NCBI RefSeq assembly: GCF_004364325.1
Contig: NZ_SOCP01000009.1
Span: 124,001-188,000, forward strand
DNA: 64,000 bases
Reading direction: 5' to 3'
From: Actinophytocola oryzae
GTDB lineage: Bacteria > Actinomycetota > Actinomycetes > Mycobacteriales > Pseudonocardiaceae
Of the stretch, positions 7,740-16,610 are shown piece after piece. The notes beneath the pieces were generated by a model. That model was given only the letters and a program-made list of their open reading frames with translations, was not told the DNA's origin and did no database searches. How positions within the stretch are numbered: the stretch's first letter is position 1; each line of letters starts with the position of its first letter. Both the position numbers and the translations under genes were made by a program.

Positions 7740-9152
7740 ATGCCACCTCGAGAGCCCGTCCCCCCAGAGCACCGGTCGATGACCGACGTGCTGCTCTACC
7801 TCCTCGTCGCCATGGCGGTCACCGCCGGGGTGACGCTGTGGGTGACCTTCCAGGTCGACACCGAGGACCGCCTCGTCGTGGCGTCGTCCGCTGGCGCGCT
7901 GGCGCTCGGGCTGTGCATCGCGCTCGCCTTCTCGACCCACCGCGCCATCCGGGCAGGTCGGACCACCGCCCGGCTGCGCAGGCTGGAGACCGGGCTCGCG
8001 CGGCTGGTCGACGAGGTCCTCCCCGGTGCCGCGCGCCGCATCCGCGACGGCGCCTCCGCGGACACGGTGCTCGCCGAATTGGGCCCGGAGGCCGCCGACG
8101 TGCCGAGGGGCGTGCTCAACGCGGCGGTGCGGGAGGTGGGCGTCAGCGAGCGGCAGCGGTCGGCGGCGATGGCGGCGTGCGCGAACGCCGCGGGCCGGGT
8201 GCAGGCCATGGCCACGAGCATGTTGGCCGACCTGCGCGAGATGGAGGGCCGCCACGCCGAGAACGTCCTCGGCGACCTGCTCAAGCTCGACCACGCCACC
8301 GCGCAGACCGGCCGCCTCGCCGACAGCATCGCCGTCCTCACCGGCGCACGCTCCGGCCGCCGCTGGACGAGGCCGATCGTGATGGAGAGCGTCCTGCGCG
8401 GCGCCATGGGCAGGATCCAGGCCTACCAACGGGTCCAGGTCCACTCGAGCAGCGGGGCGGCGGTCGTCGGGTACGCAGCGGAGGACGTGATGCACGCCCT
8501 CGCCGAGCTGATGGACAACGCGACCCGCTTCTCGGCCCCGTCCGAGGAGGTGCACGTCTACGTCGAGGAGCTGAACACCGGCGTCGTGGTCACCATCGAG
8601 GACGGCGGGCTCGGCATGAAGCCCCAGGCACTCGCCCGCGCCGAGGCGGCCGTGTCGACCAGGGAGCCGCTCGACCTCGCGAAGGTGCCGGGCACCCGGC
8701 TCGGCCTCGTGGTCGTGGGTTCGTTGGCACGCAAGCACAGGCTCCAGGTGTACTTCCGGCCGTCCTCGCGCGGCGGCACCGGCGTCGTCCTGCGGATCCC
8801 GCAGCAGCTGGTGATCCACCCCCGGGAGGAGGAGCCGCCCCCGGCCGCGCCACGGACCGCGGACACCGTCCGGTCGGCGGCGGGGGAGACGGCCACGACG
8901 AACGCGACGACCACGGCCGTGCTCGACGCCGCCCCCGCCGCGGCCGACGACGACACCGCGGAGATCACCGAACTGCCCAAGCGCCCGCGCGGTGAGACAC
9001 TCGCCGCCGCGGTGCGCGCCACGGAGGCGGGCCGCACACCGAGGAAACGCACCGAGAAACGGACCGACATCGGCGCGCGCTTCAGCGCTTTCCAGCAGGG
9101 CCGCCGATCCACAACGCCCGACGAGACTGCTGGAGAGGACGACACCTTATGA
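7740..9152 (+). CDS. cvnA: Conservon CvnA: membrane sensor-like histidine-kinase-type ATPase
   Basis: 470 aa. Two transmembrane helices lie near the N-terminus (about 15-35 and 47-65), followed by a coiled linker and an HATPase_c domain with the N-box ALAELMDNATRFS and G-box EDGGLGM. The C-terminal about 100 residues are low-complexity Ala/Thr/Glu and basic. Conservon A proteins are nitrate/sulfonate-sensor-like kinases that associate with roadblock and GTPase partners at the membrane, like a GPCR-type complex. It starts at the ATG at 7740 behind GAGGA, although the frame stays open upstream. Its stop overlaps CvnB by ATGA. Confidence 0.9.
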   Translation: MPPREPVPPEHRSMTDVLLYLLVAMAVTAGVTLWVTFQVDTEDRLVVASSAGALALGLCIALAFSTHRAIRAGRTTARLRRLETGLARLVDEVLPGAARRIRDGASADTVLAELGPEAADVPRGVLNAAVREVGVSERQRSAAMAACANAAGRVQAMATSMLADLREMEGRHAENVLGDLLKLDHATAQTGRLADSIAVLTGARSGRRWTRPIVMESVLRGAMGRIQAYQRVQVHSSSGAAVVGYAAEDVMHALAELMDNATRFSAPSEEVHVYVEELNTGVVVTIEDGGLGMKPQALARAEAAVSTREPLDLAKVPGTRLGLVVVGSLARKHRLQVYFRPSSRGGTGVVLRIPQQLVIHPREEEPPPAAPRTADTVRSAAGETATTNATTTAVLDAAPAAADDDTAEITELPKRPRGETLAAAVRATEAGRTPRKRTEKRTDIGARFSAFQQGRRSTTPDETAGEDDTL

Positions 9153-9562
9153 CGATGGCGACCGACGCCAACCTCACCTGGATGCTGGAGAGCCTGGTGG
9201 AGCAGACCGCGGGCGCCACGCATGCGCTGGTGCTGTCCAGGGACGGGCTGAAGCTCTGCCACACCGCGGGGCTGTCCGTCGACAAGGCCGACCAGCTCTC
9301 CGCCATCGCCGCCGGCGTGCAGGCGCTCTCGCAGGGCGCCTCCGTCGAGTTCGGCGACGGCACCGGCGGGGTGCGGCACTCGATGACCGAGTTCCACGGC
9401 GGCATCCTGTTCATCGTCGAGGCCGGTGAGGGCGCCCACCTGGCCGTGCTCGCGAACGAGGAGGCCGACGTCGGCCTGATCGGTCACCGGATGAACGAAC
9501 TGGTCGAGCAGATCGGCGCGTTCCTGATCGCGCCGCCCCGGCGGCCGGAACGGACCAGGTGA
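9149..9562 (+). CDS. cvnB: Conservon CvnB: roadblock/LC7 protein
   Basis: 137 aa dynein-light-chain-7/roadblock fold protein, which in conservons acts as a regulator of the neighbouring GTPase (MglB-like role). Typical features are the N-terminal LTWMLESLVEQTAGATHALVLS, the central DKADQLSAIAAGVQALS and the strand VEAGEGAHLAVLA. ATGA overlap with CvnA indicates translational coupling. Confidence 0.92.
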   Translation: MTMATDANLTWMLESLVEQTAGATHALVLSRDGLKLCHTAGLSVDKADQLSAIAAGVQALSQGASVEFGDGTGGVRHSMTEFHGGILFIVEAGEGAHLAVLANEEADVGLIGHRMNELVEQIGAFLIAPPRRPERTR

Positions 9563-9927
9563 GCATGATCCGCAGAGGGCTCGACAACGAGGGGCCAGAC
9601 CGGCTCTACACCGTCACGGGCGGGCGAAGCCAGGCCGACGAACCGGACCTCGACCTCGTCACGCTGATCATCGGCACCGCGGAGCCGGGGACGGGCATGC
9701 AGTCCGAGCACGTCAGGATCCTGCGCATGTGCCGGACCCCGATCGCGGTGGTGGAGATCTCCGCCGAACTGGGCATGCCCGTCGGCGTCGTGAAGATCTT
9801 GCTGTCCGACCTCCTGCGTGCCAACAAGGTCACCGCCCGCCACCCGTCGTCGTCGACGCGCGCTCGTACGTCGCTGCCGGACGCCGCGATCCTGAGGAAG
9901 GTGCTCGTTGGACTCCACAACCTCTGA
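9559..9927 (+). CDS. cvnC: Conservon CvnC: DUF742 protein
   Basis: 122 aa DUF742 protein. It has the family-typical RLYTVTGGR start, then a winged-helix-like segment (CRTPIAVVEISAELGMPVGV, LLSDLLRANKVT) and the end AILRKVLVGLHNL. Such proteins are the third conserved component of conservons; their function is not established, though the fold suggests DNA or protein binding. It starts at GTG, overlapping the CvnB stop (GTGA), and its end overlaps the CvnD start by 20 bases. Confidence 0.92.
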   Translation: MSMIRRGLDNEGPDRLYTVTGGRSQADEPDLDLVTLIIGTAEPGTGMQSEHVRILRMCRTPIAVVEISAELGMPVGVVKILLSDLLRANKVTARHPSSSTRARTSLPDAAILRKVLVGLHNL

Positions 9928-10513
9928 GTCCCGCACGCCACTGGCCGAGACGGCCCGTGAGGGACTGAAGATCGTGATCGTCGGCGGCTTCGGGGTCGGC
10001 AAGACGACCATGGTCCGCTCGGTCAGCGAGATCCGGCCGCTGTCCACCGAGGAGACGATGACCCAGGCGGGCCTCGGCATCGACAACACGGGCGCGGTCG
10101 AGGGCAAGACGACCACGACCGTCGCGTTCGACTTCGGGCGCATCAGCCTCGACGAGGAGATGGTGCTGTACCTGTTCGGCGCGCCGGGCCAGGAGCGTTT
10201 CTGGTTCCTGTGGGACCGGCTGTTCTCCGGCACGCTCGGCGCGGTCGTCCTCGTGGACACCAGGCGCCTGGCCGACTCGTGGTACGCCATCGACCGCCTC
10301 GAACACCACGGGACGCCGTTCATCGTGGCACGCAACAACTTCCCCGGCACCGAGCACAGCATCGAGGCCGTGCGCGACGCGCTGTCGCTGCCCTCGGAGG
10401 TGCCGCTCGTCGACTGCGACGCCCGGGACCGCGACTCGGCGAAGAAGGTGCTGATCGCACTGGTCGACCATCTTCACGCCCTCAGCACCGCCAGAGAGGC
10501 CGTCCCGTCATGA
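9908..10513 (+). CDS. cvnD: Conservon CvnD: small GTP-binding protein
   Basis: 201 aa Ras-like/MglA-like GTPase. Walker A GGFGVGKTT at about residues 25-33; switch II YLFGAPGQERFWFLWD; VLVDTRRLADSWYAID; the guanine-specificity loop appears as VARNNFPG, where NKxD is usual, so the base-recognition residue differs from the canonical motif (typical of this family). It is translationally coupled in the cvn operon (TTG start at 9908 inside cvnC, ATGA with the P450). Confidence 0.92.
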   Translation: MDSTTSESRTPLAETAREGLKIVIVGGFGVGKTTMVRSVSEIRPLSTEETMTQAGLGIDNTGAVEGKTTTTVAFDFGRISLDEEMVLYLFGAPGQERFWFLWDRLFSGTLGAVVLVDTRRLADSWYAIDRLEHHGTPFIVARNNFPGTEHSIEAVRDALSLPSEVPLVDCDARDRDSAKKVLIALVDHLHALSTAREAVPS

Positions 10514-11718
10514 CCGAGGTCGCGCGCCGTACCGACGCCGTTCCCCTGTACGGGGACCGGTACCGCACGGACCCGGCCGAGGTGTACGCGCAGCTGCGCG
10601 ACAAGCACGGGCCCGTGGCGCCGGTGCTGCTGGAGGGCGACATCCCGGCGTGGTTCGTGTGCGGGTACCGGGAGCTGCACCAGGTCACGACGGACTCGAC
10701 GCTGTTCGCGCGGGACACCCGGCGGTGGAACGCGTGGGAGACGGTGCCGGACGACTGGCCGCTGCTGCCGCACCTGGTGCACAACCCGTCGGTCATGTTC
10801 ACCGAGGGGCCGGAGCACCAGCGGCGGGCCGGGGCGCTGTCCGAGGCACTGGAGTCGGTCGACCAGTTCGAGCTGGCGAGCCAGTGCGAGCGCATCGCCG
10901 ACCAGATGATCGACCGCTTCGCGGGCGCGGGCGAGGCCGAGCTGATGAGCCAGTACGCGTCGCGGATCCCGCTGAGTGCCGCCGCGCTGATGTGCGGGGT
11001 GCCCCAGGCGCAGACACGCATGCTGGTCGACGACGTGATGGCCGCGATGAACTCGTCGCTGGCCGACCAGATGACCGCGTACGGCCGGATGGAGGAGGAG
11101 ATGCTCGCGCTGCTCGAACGCAAGCGCGTGACTCCCGGCTCGGACGTGCCGTCGCACCTGCTGACCAACCCGGCGAACCTCGGCGACGAGGAGATCCTGG
11201 CCGACCTGCTGCTGGTGATGCTGCAGGCACACGGGCAGACGACCAACTGGATCGGCAACACGGTCGCGCTGATGCTGACCGACGAGCGCTTCGCGATCAC
11301 GCTGTCCGGCGGCAGGGCCAGCGTCGGCGACGCGCTGAGCGAGGTCCTGTGGCACGACACGCCGACCCAGAACTACCTCGGGCGCATAGCCACCCGCGAC
11401 ACCCGCCTGGGCGGCCAGCGCATCCGCGCGGGCGACCTGCTGGTGCTCGGCCTGGCCGCCGCGAACGCCGACCCGCACGTGCGTCCCGCCGAGGGTGCGT
11501 CGGGCAACCGGGCGATGATGTCCTTCGGCCACGGCGAGCACGGCTGTCCCTACCCCGCGCCCGAGATCGCGGAGATCATCGCGAAGACCAGCATCGAGGT
11601 CCTCGTCGACCGCCTGCCGGACCTGGTCCTCGCGGGCGACCTCGAGTGGCGGTCGTCGGTCTGGACCAGAGGTCTGACCCGTCTCCCGGTGTCCTTCACG
11701 CCCGCCTACCAGCCCTGA
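10510..11718 (+). CDS. cvnE: Conservon CvnE: atypical cytochrome P450 (CYP157-like, no EXXR)
   Basis: 402 aa. The haem-binding Cys is present in MSFGHGEHGCPYPAPEIA. The K-helix, where EXXR is almost invariant, reads SEVLWHDTPTQN: E is kept but R is replaced by W. CYP157 P450s of Streptomyces conservons are known to lack EXXR in this way. The I-helix is also odd (QAHGQTTNW). It starts at the ATG at 10510 overlapping the CvnD stop (ATGA). Its role within conservons is not settled. Confidence 0.92.
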   Translation: MTEVARRTDAVPLYGDRYRTDPAEVYAQLRDKHGPVAPVLLEGDIPAWFVCGYRELHQVTTDSTLFARDTRRWNAWETVPDDWPLLPHLVHNPSVMFTEGPEHQRRAGALSEALESVDQFELASQCERIADQMIDRFAGAGEAELMSQYASRIPLSAAALMCGVPQAQTRMLVDDVMAAMNSSLADQMTAYGRMEEEMLALLERKRVTPGSDVPSHLLTNPANLGDEEILADLLLVMLQAHGQTTNWIGNTVALMLTDERFAITLSGGRASVGDALSEVLWHDTPTQNYLGRIATRDTRLGGQRIRAGDLLVLGLAAANADPHVRPAEGASGNRAMMSFGHGEHGCPYPAPEIAEIIAKTSIEVLVDRLPDLVLAGDLEWRSSVWTRGLTRLPVSFTPAYQP

Positions 11719-11786
11719 CACCCGCACACCGGTTCAGGGTTTGTCCCTGAGCCGGTCCCGGTCATGATCGGGTAAGAAGAGTCCTC

Positions 11787-14144
11787 ATGCGAAGGGGCAT
11801 CCACTGGGGCGCGGCGCTCGTCGCCGTCGCCACGATATTCACCACTGTTTCCGCGGTACCGGGGGCGGCCGAGCCGCGTCACGGGTACGCGGCCGACATC
11901 CGGTACACCGAGTACGGGATCCCGCACATCACGGCGAAGGACTTCGGCGGTCTCGGCTACGGGTACGGCTACGCCGCCGCCACCGACAACGTCTGCCTGC
12001 TGGCGAAGATGTACGTCACGGTGAACGCGCAGCGGTCGAGGTACTTCGGCGCGGACACACCGTCGGACTTCGACTACGGTCCCGCCAGGACCAACCTGGA
12101 CAGCGACCTGTACTTCCAGCAGGTCAACGACTCGAGGATCGTCGACCACCTGGTCGCGCAGCAGGCACCGGTCGGGCCGAGGCGCGAGGTGCGCGACATC
12201 ATCCGGGGGTACGCGGCGGGCTACAACCGTTTCGTCCGCGAGGGACGGATCACCGACCCGGCCTGCCGCGGCGCGGAGTGGGTGAGGCCGATCTCCGAGA
12301 AGGACGTCTACCGCCACTTCTACGCCGTGTTCACCTACGCGGGTGCCGCGCAGGCCATGGACTCGATCGCCACGGCCGCCCCGGCGACGGCGGCGACCCC
12401 GGCGGCGGCCGCCGCGCCCGCCGACGCGGTCGCGAAGGTCCGCGAGGCGCTCGAGGGCCGGGACATGGGCAGCAACGCCATCGCCGTCGGCTCGGACGGC
12501 ACGGCCAACGGACGCGGCCTGCTGCTCGGCAACCCGCACTTCCCGTGGCAGGGCGGGCGCCGGTTCTGGCAGTCGCAGCTGACCGTGCCCGGCAGGCTCG
12601 ACGTGAGCGGCGGCAGCCTGCTCGGCCTGCCGCTGGTGCAGATCGGCTTCAACAAGGACGTGGCGTGGAGCCACACCGTGTCCACCGCGGCCACCTTCGG
12701 CTTCTACCAGGTGAACCTGGTTCCCGGTGACCCGACGAGCTACCTCGTCGACGGGAAGGCCGAGAAGATGACCAGCCGGACGGTGCGGGTGCGGGTCCAG
12801 GACGGGACCGTCGAGCGCACGCTCTACTCCACGCGTTACGGCCCGGTGCTGGCGGACCTCTTCGGCATCCCGGGCACCGGCTGGACGACCACGACCGCGT
12901 TCGCGATCCGCGACGCCAACCGGGACAACCTGCGTGGCCTCAACACCTGGTTCGGGTTCGGTCAGGCCCGCGACACCAAGGGGATCACCGACGTGCTGCG
13001 CGGCACCCAGGGCGTGCCGTGGGTCAACACGATCGCGACCGACCGGTCCGGTCACGCGTTGTTCAGCGACATCCAGGTCGTCCCGCACGTGACCGACGAG
13101 CTGGCCGCGACGTGCAGCACCCCGCTGGGGCAGCAGATCTTCCCGGCGGAGGGCATCCCGGTCCTGGACGGCACCCGCGCGGAGTGCGCGTGGGGCACCG
13201 ACCGGGACGCTGCGGTACCCGGCATCTTCGGCCCGAAGCGGCTCCCGCTGCTGAACCGCGCGGACTACGTCGAGAACTCCAACGACAGCGCGTGGTTGTC
13301 CAACCCGCACCAGCCGATCACGAACTACCCGCGCATCGTCGGCGACATCGGCACGCAGCGCGGCCCGCGCACCCGCATGGGCATCACCGCGATCGAGGAA
13401 GGGCTCGGCTCGTTCACCCGGCAGGCCATGCAGAACCTGCTCTTCGCCGACCGCAGCTGGTCGGGTGAGCAGGCGGCCGCGGCGGCGGCACAGCTGTGCG
13501 CGTCGTTCCCGAACGGCCAGGCGCCGACGTCGTCGGGCGGCACGGTCCCGGTCGGCAACGCGTGCACCGCACTGTCCGGCTGGGACAGGACGATGACGGT
13601 CGACAGCCGTGGCGGCCTGCTGTTCGAGCAGTTCTGGCTGAAGGCAGGCGGCACGCAGGGCCTGTGGCTCGTGCCGTTCGACCCGGCGGACCCGGTCGCC
13701 ACGCCGAACACGCTCGACACGGCCAACCCGGCCGTGGCACAGGCACTGGGCGACGCCATCGCCGAGCTTCGTGCCGCCGGTGTCGACCCGGCCGCCCCGC
13801 TCGGCGAGAACCACTACGTCGTCCGCAACGGCACCCGCATCCCCGTCCACGGTGGGAACGGCGCACAGGGTGTGCTGAACGCGATCCAGGCGACGTGGGA
13901 CCCGGCGGCGGGCGACGTGGAGGTGGTCCACGGCTCCAGCCACATCCAGGCGGTCTCCTTCACCGGCGGCCAGTGCCCGGACGCGGCGACGCTGCTGACC
14001 TACTCGCAGTCGGCGAACCCGAGTTCGGCGCACTTCGCCGACCAGACCGCGTTGTTCTCCGACAGCCGGTGGGTGCGCTCCCGCTTCTGCGAGAAGGACA
14101 TCATGGCCGCACCGGGCCTGAAGGTCGTGCGCCTGAGGGGTTAG
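11787..14144 (+). CDS. Secreted penicillin-acylase-family Ntn-hydrolase (AHL/lipopeptide acylase-like)
   Basis: 785 aa. Signal peptide 1-30 (ending PGAA), alpha-subunit region with IRYTEYGIPHITAKD, an Ala/Thr/Pro-rich spacer around 190-215, then the autocleavage site DMG|SNAIAVG, which puts the nucleophile at Ser229. Downstream are the GNPHFPW and the WSHTVS motifs typical of the family. Relatives (aculeacin A acylase, PvdQ, AHL acylases) cut long acyl amides, so acyl-homoserine-lactone quenching or deacylation of an acylated antibiotic is plausible. Substrate is unknown. It is preceded by 68 bases after the conservon and appears monocistronic. Confidence 0.88.
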   Translation: MRRGIHWGAALVAVATIFTTVSAVPGAAEPRHGYAADIRYTEYGIPHITAKDFGGLGYGYGYAAATDNVCLLAKMYVTVNAQRSRYFGADTPSDFDYGPARTNLDSDLYFQQVNDSRIVDHLVAQQAPVGPRREVRDIIRGYAAGYNRFVREGRITDPACRGAEWVRPISEKDVYRHFYAVFTYAGAAQAMDSIATAAPATAATPAAAAAPADAVAKVREALEGRDMGSNAIAVGSDGTANGRGLLLGNPHFPWQGGRRFWQSQLTVPGRLDVSGGSLLGLPLVQIGFNKDVAWSHTVSTAATFGFYQVNLVPGDPTSYLVDGKAEKMTSRTVRVRVQDGTVERTLYSTRYGPVLADLFGIPGTGWTTTTAFAIRDANRDNLRGLNTWFGFGQARDTKGITDVLRGTQGVPWVNTIATDRSGHALFSDIQVVPHVTDELAATCSTPLGQQIFPAEGIPVLDGTRAECAWGTDRDAAVPGIFGPKRLPLLNRADYVENSNDSAWLSNPHQPITNYPRIVGDIGTQRGPRTRMGITAIEEGLGSFTRQAMQNLLFADRSWSGEQAAAAAAQLCASFPNGQAPTSSGGTVPVGNACTALSGWDRTMTVDSRGGLLFEQFWLKAGGTQGLWLVPFDPADPVATPNTLDTANPAVAQALGDAIAELRAAGVDPAAPLGENHYVVRNGTRIPVHGGNGAQGVLNAIQATWDPAAGDVEVVHGSSHIQAVSFTGGQCPDAATLLTYSQSANPSSAHFADQTALFSDSRWVRSRFCEKDIMAAPGLKVVRLRG

Positions 14145-14224
14145 CGCACAGCTGACGCACAGGTTCCACACAAGGTCGGGTGTTACGGTCCGCGCTCACC
14201 TGTTCCCGGACAGTGAGGGCAACC

Positions 14225-15079
14225 ATGGACAACGACGACGAACCCGTCGGGCGTGTGCTGGGCCGGCGGCAGGCCATCGCGATTCTCGGTCTCTCGGGAA
14301 TGGCGCTGACCGCCGCCGGCTCGGCAGGCGCCGCCTCGGCAGAGCCGAGGGCCGCCGACTGCGTCGACTGTGTCGTCAGGCCGGAGATGACCGAGGGGCC
14401 GTACTTCGTGGACGAGGGGCTGAACCGCTCCGACATCCGCACCGACCCCTCGGACGGGTCGGTCTCGGCAGGCACGACGCTCGCGCTCGGTCTGCGGGTG
14501 CTGCGGGTCGACGGCCGCCGGTGCGCGCCGCTGCGTGGCGCGGTCGTGGACATCTGGCACTGCGACGCGCTCGGCGCCTACTCCGACATCGCGTCGGAGG
14601 GCACCAGCGGCCGCAAGTTCCTGCGGGGCTACCAGACCGGTGACCGCGCGGGACGCGTCCGGTTCACCACGGTCCTCCCCGGCTGGTACCGGGGGCGGAC
14701 CGTGCACCTCCACATCAAGGTCCAGACGACCGGCACCGACGGCAACCCGTACGAGTTCACCTCGCAGCTCTACTTCACCGAGGAGTTCAAGGCCGAATAC
14801 CTGACGGCGCAGCCGTACGCGGACAAGGGGACGCCGGACACGACCAACGCCGAGGACGGCATCTACCAGGCGGGCGGGGCGGGCGACCAGATGCTCCTGC
14901 ACCCGAGGCGTCGAGGCCGGGGCTACGTCGCGGACTTCGCGATCGGGCTGGACCTGTCGGACACGGCCGTCGGCGCCGACGACGGGTTCGGCGGCGGTCC
15001 ACCACCTGGCGGCGGGCCAGGAGGCCCACCCGGCACAGGCCCGGGCGGCCCGCCGCCGACCGAGCCGCCGACGTCCTGA
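14225..15079 (+). CDS. Exported intradiol ring-cleavage dioxygenase-like protein
   Basis: 284 aa. A twin-arginine-like leader (GRRQAIAILGLSGMALTAAG) precedes the dioxygenase-fold domain. The four non-haem Fe(III) ligands of catechol dioxygenases are recognisable: Tyr in DIWHCDALGAYSD, Tyr in GWYRGR, and two His in VHLHIKV. The C-terminal about 35 residues are Gly/Pro-rich. Exported members of this family are common in actinomycetes and could act on lignin-derived or other extracellular catechols, in keeping with a plant-litter lifestyle, but the substrate is unproven. The ATG at 14225 is preferred over an upstream in-frame start because the leader begins right after it. Confidence 0.85.
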   Translation: MDNDDEPVGRVLGRRQAIAILGLSGMALTAAGSAGAASAEPRAADCVDCVVRPEMTEGPYFVDEGLNRSDIRTDPSDGSVSAGTTLALGLRVLRVDGRRCAPLRGAVVDIWHCDALGAYSDIASEGTSGRKFLRGYQTGDRAGRVRFTTVLPGWYRGRTVHLHIKVQTTGTDGNPYEFTSQLYFTEEFKAEYLTAQPYADKGTPDTTNAEDGIYQAGGAGDQMLLHPRRRGRGYVADFAIGLDLSDTAVGADDGFGGGPPPGGGPGGPPGTGPGGPPPTEPPTS

Positions 15080-15098
15080 GTGGACGGTGGGCCGGGGG

Positions 15099-16475
15099 TC
15101 ACCGCTGTGCGCAGCTGACCTCCGGCCTCGGCCGGTCGTCCCCGTTCGCGCGGGCCGTGAAGCCGAACGTGGTCTCGGCGCCCGCCTGGATCGTGACGTT
15201 CCAGTCGAGGTTGCGGACGGTCACGTCGGTGCCGTCGCGGGTCAGGGCGCCTGCCCACAGGCCGTCGATGTCGTGCCCGCTGGGCAGCGTCCACCGGACC
15301 GTCCAGCCGTCGAGGGCGCGATCCCCGTCGTTGCGGATGGTCACCCTCGCCTCGTAGCCGTTCGGCCAGGAGTTGACCACGTCGTAGCTCGCCACACAGG
15401 TCGGGCTGCCGGGCGGCGGCTGCTGTGTGGACCGCGTGGGTATCGTCGTCGTCGGCGGTGACGTCGTCGGCGGCGGTGCGGCCGCGGTCGAGTCCCCGCT
15501 CGTGAGCAGCGCGCCCAGCACGGCACCCACCGCCACCAGTGCCACGGCCGCGCCGCCGATCACCGCCGCCCGCCGCGACCTCCCGCGCGCGGGTGCGGGC
15601 AGCATCGTCGTCGAGGCCCTCGCGCGGGGCACGTCGAACGGCCTGCCCTCCGCGACCGTCGCGAGTGCCTCGTGTGCCACCCGCATCGTCGGCCGCTGCG
15701 TCGGATCCCTGCGCAGCAGCCACAACACCAGCTCGGTGACGTGGCCCGACCGCTGCGGCGGCGTGACGTGGCTCGTCGCGACCCGGTGCAGCAGCGCGAT
15801 CGGGTTGTCGTCCACGCCGAACGGCGGCAGGCCCTCCATCGCCGCGTACAGCATGGCGCCCAACGAGAAGACGTCCGAGCGTGGCGTCGCCTTCCCGCCG
15901 CCCGCGACCTCCGGCGCCAGGTAGGCGGGCGTGCCCGCCAGGATCCCGGTCGTCGTCACGGTGCCGACGCCCACCGCGCGGGACACGCCGAAGTCGGTGA
16001 TCTTCGCCGTGCCGTCCTCGGTGATGAGCACGTTCTCCGGTTTGACGTCCCGGTGCACGATGCCCGCCGCGTGCGCCGCCGCCAGCGCCGAGGCGATCTG
16101 CGTGCCGATCCTGGCGGCCTCGGTGGGTGGCAGCGCCCCGCCACGCGCGACCATCACCGCGTCGAGCGGCTGGGAACGCAGGTACTCCATGACCAGGCAC
16201 GGTCTGCCGTCGTGCGCCACCACGTCGTGCACGGTGATCGCGTTCGGATGGCGCAGCCGCGCGGCGATGCGTGCCTCCCGCACCCCGAGCGCCGTCGCCT
16301 GCTCGGGCGTCGCCTCGGCCATGGCCCTGTCCGGCGAGTCCTCGACCAGCAGCTGCTTGACGGCGACCTCGCGGTCCAGCCGCTCGTCGGTGGCCAGCCA
16401 CACCACACCCATGGCGCCACGCCCGATGACCGACGCGAGTCGGTACCGCTCGGCGACCAGCTCACCCGCTTCCAT
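15099..16475 (-). CDS. Transmembrane Ser/Thr protein kinase with extracellular CBM2 domain
   Basis: 458 aa. The kinase domain (about 10-272) is complete: GRGAMGVVW, ATP Lys40, HRDVKPEN (Asp143), DFG 161-163, APE 187-189. One membrane helix (about 304-324) is followed by a Pro/Thr linker and a C-terminal CBM2 (about 358-458) that would be outside the cell. The CBM2 retains the three surface tryptophans of cellulose binders (W370 in NSWPNGYEA, W407 in GLWAGAL, W425 in LDWNVTI) and the flanking cysteines C360 and C455. Actinobacterial PknB-type kinases more often carry PASTA domains. I infer a receptor sensing cellulose or related polymers. Convergent with the dioxygenase-like gene. Confidence 0.92.
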   Translation of the reverse strand: MEAGELVAERYRLASVIGRGAMGVVWLATDERLDREVAVKQLLVEDSPDRAMAEATPEQATALGVREARIAARLRHPNAITVHDVVAHDGRPCLVMEYLRSQPLDAVMVARGGALPPTEAARIGTQIASALAAAHAAGIVHRDVKPENVLITEDGTAKITDFGVSRAVGVGTVTTTGILAGTPAYLAPEVAGGGKATPRSDVFSLGAMLYAAMEGLPPFGVDDNPIALLHRVATSHVTPPQRSGHVTELVLWLLRRDPTQRPTMRVAHEALATVAEGRPFDVPRARASTTMLPAPARGRSRRAAVIGGAAVALVAVGAVLGALLTSGDSTAAAPPPTTSPPTTTIPTRSTQQPPPGSPTCVASYDVVNSWPNGYEARVTIRNDGDRALDGWTVRWTLPSGHDIDGLWAGALTRDGTDVTVRNLDWNVTIQAGAETTFGFTARANGDDRPRPEVSCAQR

Positions 16476-16610
16476 CGGGGCACACGCTAGCGCGTGCGCG
16501 CACGCGGGCACACGCGCGCGGCGTCGTACGGCCGGCACGCGACGCGGGCGCGTAGCGAACGGGACCGCCCGGCGCAGCGACGCGACCGGTGGCCGACAGC
16601 GGTGAACTCC

